A stretch of 64,000 nt of DNA from Spirometra erinaceieuropaei (Eukaryota > Platyhelminthes > Cestoda > Diphyllobothriidea > Diphyllobothriidae). Positions 62,740 to 64,000 of this stretch are shown one piece after another. How positions within the stretch are numbered: position 1 is the stretch's first letter; every line of letters begins with the position of its first letter. The notes beneath the pieces are model-generated. The model worked only from the letters and a program-made list of their open reading frames with translations, did not search any database and was not told the DNA's origin. Both the position numbers and the translations under genes were made by a program. The stretch covers positions 470,931 through 534,930 of the forward strand of contig CACRXP010000312.1 in NCBI GenBank assembly GCA_902702965.1, in the 5' to 3' direction.

Positions 62740-64000
62740 TGTGCATTCCGAGATAATATGAAGAGGACAGAATACTCGTCGGAAAAAATCGAGTTGTATT
62801 TGTGAATTTTCGAGCGGGTGACACCAACCCGTCGTCAGACGAAATAAACAGATGAGAAAGTGAAATGGTCAGACCAAATTGGTTGGCGTGACAGGGCAGC
62901 CAGTAATAGGTAAGCAACTAATGAGTGAAAAGGGGGATGGAGACATAATTAGGCTAGGGTCTGTGGTGGAGGAGGGAAGAGGGAACAGTTGTGGCTCCAT
63001 GTGTTAGAATGTAGGGGGGAGGTCGATCCAATGTGACTTCGGACGGTGGACTTAATGATCGTCGATCCGGCGTGCGGCTAGGAGTCAGTGATCCAATGTA
63101 GAGGTGTTAGAGATTACGGTTGCGGTTCGCTGTGTCTGTAGTAGGGAGGGGGGTGGCGAAATAGTTCGATTATACAGGGCCCGGTATGGATTAGCGGCTG
63201 TTGTTAGGTCGTGGGCGCAAGTCAGTGAGGCGAGTACGCAGACCTTCGTAATGGGCGTCCAGATCGACATGGCGATTGATGCTATTTGTGTTAGAGTGCC
63301 AGGCTTCGAGGAATTCTCAGGCCTATTTGGTGTTTGCCATGGCAACGATTTCAGTTCCTTCCCAATTGAAGCGATGGTCGCATTCAAGGACGTGCGCAAG
63401 CACGAGTGACAAAGGGTCACGTCGGCGGATGGTTAGTTTATGTTCGTTTATACGTGTCACAAGTCGTCGGCCTGTATGACCAACATAGTCACAAGAGCAG
63501 CTAGCACACGGGATTCGGTAGATGACATTGGTTTGCTGCTCCTCGGATAAATGATCTTTCACACGGGACAGGGTTGCGCGCAGGGAGGACGCCGGCTTAT
63601 GGGCAATGAAGATACCAAACCGATTTAGTTGTCGGGCGATCGCCTCGGAAATACCCTGCATGTAGGGTAGAGAGTAGAATTTCCGTTGTTCGGGTCCCTC
63701 ATTAGAACTAAAGTCTTGTGTCTGTCTCTGTTGTCTGAGACTATTTTTCACAAAACTGGCCGGGTATCCCTTGAGTTGGAATAACCGATAAAGGAAAGCA
63801 AGTTCTTTCTTAAGTAAATCATCGTTGCTGCCGTAACGAAAAGCCCGGTGGAAAAGGGTTCGGACACAGCTCCTTTTATGAGCCGCAGAATGGTTGCTTT
63901 CGTACTTAAGAATGACGTCAGCACTGGAGTCTTTTCAGTACACGCTCGTAGCAAGGCCGCCATCACTGAGCGTTCGGATACTAATGTCTAGAATCGGGAG
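62740..64000 (-). mobile_element. Penelope-like element, 3' half (continues past the window end)
   Basis: Reading minus from 64000: reverse transcriptase thumb, GIY-YIG endonuclease, a stop at 63191, then a 3' UTR of about 450 bp that includes GTCTGACGACGGGTTGGTGT. The rest of the reverse transcriptase should lie just beyond the window. It is from a subfamily different from the other four Penelope fragments and much better preserved. An (AT)n tract at 62703-62720 lies near its 3' end. Confidence 0.8.
63191..64000 (-). pseudogene. Penelope-like protein, C-terminal part (reverse transcriptase thumb and GIY-YIG nuclease)
   Basis: One reading frame runs from 64000 to the TAA at 63191-63193. It opens LPILDISIRTLSDGGLATSV, the conserved Penelope palm-to-thumb text, then NHSAAHKRSCVRTLFHRAF and LFQLKGYPASFVKNSL. 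The nuclease follows: NVIYRIPCASCSCDYVGHTG with its CxxC-type cysteines, then RRLVTRINEHKL. The end is EFLEAWHSNTNSINRHVDLD and AHYEGLRTRLTDLR. It is broken by TGA at 63935-63937, TAG at 63323-63325 and TGA at 63317-63319, but has no frameshift in the visible 810 bp. Both TGA codons sit where relatives have Arg (CGA). Confidence 0.85.

Noticed and set aside
62790..62850. Hammerhead ribozyme at CTGACGA in the last Penelope 3' UTR
   Set aside because: The CGGGT/ACCCG stem forms, but three extra bases separate it from GAAA and no stem III or stem I can be drawn.
1..64000. CRISPR arrays, rRNA genes, LTR retrotransposons or retrovirus-like copies
   Set aside because: No regularly spaced repeats, no rRNA core motifs, no paired LTRs and no protease or integrase motifs were seen on either strand.

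Overview
The window is animal nuclear DNA, most likely from a parasitic flatworm (tapeworm or fluke). The evidence is spliced genes with GT..AG introns, two introns of only 37 and 38 nt at the 5' end of a gene, many decayed CR1/jockey-like and RTE non-LTR retrotransposons, Penelope-like elements with GIY-YIG endonuclease domains, tRNA-derived SINEs, TIR elements and degenerate TTAGGG-like tracts. There are no bacterial operons, rRNA genes or CRISPR arrays. The species cannot be fixed from sequence alone.

Host genes are sparse. (1) Minus strand, 3165-11384: seven exons, agreeing in phase at all six junctions, encode the first 246 residues of a coiled-coil protein that looks like a golgin (golgin-97/GOLGA1 type). 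The 3' part lies outside the window or was not found. Its longest visible intron holds an RTE retrotransposon in the same orientation. (2) Plus strand, 53170-53324: a first coding exon with a signal peptide and the start of an ephrin receptor-binding domain, behind a CpG-rich CCAAT-box promoter. The rest must lie beyond a long intron. (3) Plus strand, 60075-60466: a second GC-rich CCAAT-box region with a short secreted-type ORF ending exactly at a splice donor; its status is uncertain.

Layout. 1-3.1 kb: SINE and unknown repeats. 3.1-11.4 kb: golgin-like gene with its RTE and SINEs. 11.6-31.1 kb: a mosaic of truncated and nested LINEs on both strands plus one Penelope fragment, including one LINE inserted into another with a 9-bp target duplication. 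31.4-32.2 kb: a long (TTC)n tract and a composite trinucleotide microsatellite. 33.9-34.4 kb: a TIR-bounded element with a telomere-like core. 38.9-39.7 and 51.5-52.1 kb: two mirrored arrays of a second tRNA-derived SINE. 40.9-50.5 kb: a cluster of about 1-kb palindromic TA-flanked TIR elements. 44.3, 50.7, 57.5, 59.2 and 62.7-64 kb: Penelope fragments. 49.6, 56.9-57.2 and 58.7-58.8 kb: three more TIR elements with telomere-like cores. 55.87 kb: a sequence that folds as a type I hammerhead ribozyme. 60.6-62.6 kb: SINEs and a foldback repeat.

No transposon here appears able to move by itself; each reading frame seen is frameshifted, stopped or truncated. Coordinates of repeats are approximate to about 10-30 bp unless a motif boundary is given.
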